Assembly: GCA_013138615.1 (NCBI GenBank)
Contig: WTCK01000054.1
Span: 1 to 6,302 of the forward strand
Source: Candidatus Thorarchaeota archaeon
GTDB lineage: Archaea > Asgardarchaeota > Thorarchaeia > Thorarchaeales > Thorarchaeaceae
Reading direction: 5' to 3'
DNA: 6,302 nucleotides
The notes under the pieces were generated by a model, which saw only the letters and a program-made list of their open reading frames with translations, ran no database searches and was not told the DNA's origin. Position 1 is the stretch's first letter; each line of letters starts with the position of its first letter. A program made the position numbers and the translations under genes. Below are positions 5,257-6,302 of the stretch, one piece after another.

Positions 5257-5955
5257 TTGACAGTTGAAACTTTGGTAGTTAAAGAGGAGAACTATCAGAA
5301 TATCATAGATCGAGCCGTAGAAGTAATCAGGGATGGGGGGTTGATTGTTTGCCCTACAGATACCAGCTATGGTTTGGTCTGTGATGCAAGAAATCAAGCC
5401 GCCATTGAAAAGATCATCAAGGTCAAACGCCGAAACAGGGGCCTTGGAGTTCCTCTGCTGTTCTCGGACATTGCGCAATGCAAAACCTACCACATGTTTA
5501 GCAATCTTGAGAGAGTGCTGATTAGATTATTCTGGCCTGGAGCTCTTACGCTAATCGTCACTCCAAAGGGTTCAGTTCCAGAACTTGTCACAGGAGGACG
5601 TGGGTCCATAGCTGTTAGAGTCCCAGATCACATCATCCCCCGAGGCATTGCTCAAGGAATTAAGGGACCAATTGTGGGAACAAGTGCGAATCGAAGTGGT
5701 GAATCAAGCCCGTTTGAAATCACAGTAGCCAAGGACCAGCTTGGTGATGAAGTGGACCTATACATTGATGCAGGACCATCGAAATCAGAAGCGAACTCCA
5801 CTATTGTAAGAGTTGAAGAAAATGATGTGAAGGGGGCAAACATCAAGGTGATCCGCGAGGGGGCGTTGACCATGGGCAAACTTATTGAGAGTCTGAAGGT
5901 AGATTCAGATGCCCTCCGATTTTGGACCACCAGAATTATCTTCGCAGATAAGTGA
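5257..5955 (+). CDS. tsaC: Threonylcarbamoyl-AMP synthase (TsaC/YrdC, short Sua5 form)
   Basis: This enzyme makes threonylcarbamoyl-AMP from threonine, bicarbonate and ATP, the first step of t6A synthesis at tRNA position 37, in the cytoplasm. From TTG 5257 it has 232 residues and is a complete YrdC domain without the extra Sua5 C-terminal domain. Motifs in order: PTDTSYGLVCDA (33-44), the basic KVKRRNRG segment (55-62), FWPGALTLIV (92-101), IAVRVPDH (118-125), GTSANRSGE (141-149, with the conserved SAN) and STIVRV (181-186). TTG 5257 has AGGTCA seven to eight bases upstream and gives the usual N-terminal length before PTDT. ATG 5221 (244 residues), ATG 5194 and GTG 5182 are in-frame alternatives without a ribosome site. 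The next gene starts seven bases downstream, probably as an operon. Family assignment is firm. Confidence 0.95.
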   Translation: MTVETLVVKEENYQNIIDRAVEVIRDGGLIVCPTDTSYGLVCDARNQAAIEKIIKVKRRNRGLGVPLLFSDIAQCKTYHMFSNLERVLIRLFWPGALTLIVTPKGSVPELVTGGRGSIAVRVPDHIIPRGIAQGIKGPIVGTSANRSGESSPFEITVAKDQLGDEVDLYIDAGPSKSEANSTIVRVEENDVKGANIKVIREGALTMGKLIESLKVDSDALRFWTTRIIFADK

Positions 5956-5962
5956 GGCGAGT

Positions 5963-6302
5963 ATGCTGCATGAATTCAATCTACTTGTAGGATGTCCTAG
6001 GAACCGCGAGAAAGCAGCGAGGTCGGAGGTCCAGTATTTCGTTGGGGACCTAATAGATGATGACGCATTGCGAGTATCAATGACGCGTATTTCAGGAATC
6101 TTGACTTGTCAGACTGGGCTTGACCCATTTGATGTCGTACATAAACTGAGAGAGTATGCAATTGAGAATGCGTATCAGTTTCGCTTTGCCATTAGATTCA
6201 CACCACTTGAGCTATGTGTTTCTTCTGATATCGAAAGCATCGTCAAGGCCGCGGAAAAACTTCTCCCGAAGATTGGCGAGGAGGAAACGTTCAGAGTCAC
6301 TG
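5963..6302 (+). CDS. THUMP-domain RNA-binding protein of the TAN1 family (5' part)
   Basis: The frame opens at ATG 5963 and runs to the window edge, giving 113 codons. GAGG (5954-5957), overlapping the tsaC stop codon, lies five bases upstream. The N-terminus FNLLVGCPRNREKAARSEV (5-23), the segment TRISGILTCQTGLDPFDVVHK (41-61, with the GLDP motif) and the THUMP strands FRFAIRFTPLELCVSSDI (73-90) followed by EETFRVT (107-113) match COG1818 THUMP proteins, the archaeal relatives of yeast Tan1. THUMP domains bind tRNA acceptor stems; Tan1 assists acetylation of C12 in tRNA by Kre33/NAT10. The archaeal partner is not in this window. Pairing with tsaC makes a tRNA-modification operon likely. The C-terminus is missing, so a fused catalytic domain cannot be excluded. 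Confidence 0.9.
   Translation, partial: MLHEFNLLVGCPRNREKAARSEVQYFVGDLIDDDALRVSMTRISGILTCQTGLDPFDVVHKLREYAIENAYQFRFAIRFTPLELCVSSDIESIVKAAEKLLPKIGEEETFRVT

Noticed and set aside
4180..5493. Frames at 4180-4527 (+), 4923-5192 (+) and 5206-5493 (-)
   Set aside because: Antisense shadows of the nucleotidyltransferase and tsaC; no motif or ribosome site.
1..6302. tRNA, rRNA, CRISPR array, IS element or attachment site
   Set aside because: No cloverleaf, no regularly spaced direct repeats, no transposase motif and no terminal inverted repeats were found on reading both strands.

Overview
The window looks archaeal and chromosomal. The genes are tightly packed. Two promoters carry the TATA-like core CTTAAAT, and starts are preceded by GGAGG-type ribosome binding sites. 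The set includes a TAN1-type THUMP protein (an archaeal/eukaryotic family), a stand-alone YrdC/TsaC, a CDP-alcohol phosphatidyltransferase resembling archaetidylinositol-phosphate synthase, and an ORF with a PriL-like cysteine pattern. The gene mix and moderate base composition would fit an Asgard-type archaeon such as Thorarchaeota, but that is an impression and not a demonstrated placement.

Layout. Positions 1-1231 (minus) hold a SAMHD1-like HD-domain phosphohydrolase whose 3' end lies outside the window. Its promoter region (about 1232-1325) has a TATA box and a 14-bp palindrome. Positions 1314-1865 (minus) hold a short Cys-rich ORF ending in a pattern like the Fe-S domain of the archaeal/eukaryotic primase large subunit; it may be a small real gene or a remnant. 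Positions 1866-2038 are a divergent intergenic region. Positions 2039-3052 (plus) encode an apparently cytosolic FG-GAP/VCBS-type beta-propeller. It converges, with a 6-bp gap, on a three-gene minus-strand operon: a sugar-phosphate-type nucleotidyltransferase with a left-handed beta-helix tail (5144-4128), a CDP-alcohol phosphatidyltransferase (4126-3515), and an unrecognised 138-residue protein (3475-3059). Divergent from that operon is a plus-strand pair: TsaC/Sua5-type threonylcarbamoyl-AMP synthase (5257-5955), then the first 113 codons of a THUMP-domain protein of the TAN1 family (5963 to window end).

Working together. The last two genes both belong to tRNA modification (t6A synthesis; a TAN1-like adaptor for N4-acetylcytidine). 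The nucleotidyltransferase and CDP-alcohol transferase are separated by one base and probably act in one pathway. In that pathway an activated (possibly CDP-linked) polar alcohol, or a lipid headgroup, is made and transferred at the membrane. The separate genes recall the fused inositol-phosphate cytidylyltransferase/DIPP synthase of hyperthermophiles, but the substrate cannot be read from sequence. The HD phosphohydrolase is probably a dNTPase-like enzyme. I see no CRISPR array, IS element, tRNA or rRNA. The least conventional items are the primase-like ORF, the apparent ATC start of the nucleotidyltransferase, and the palindrome upstream of the HD gene.
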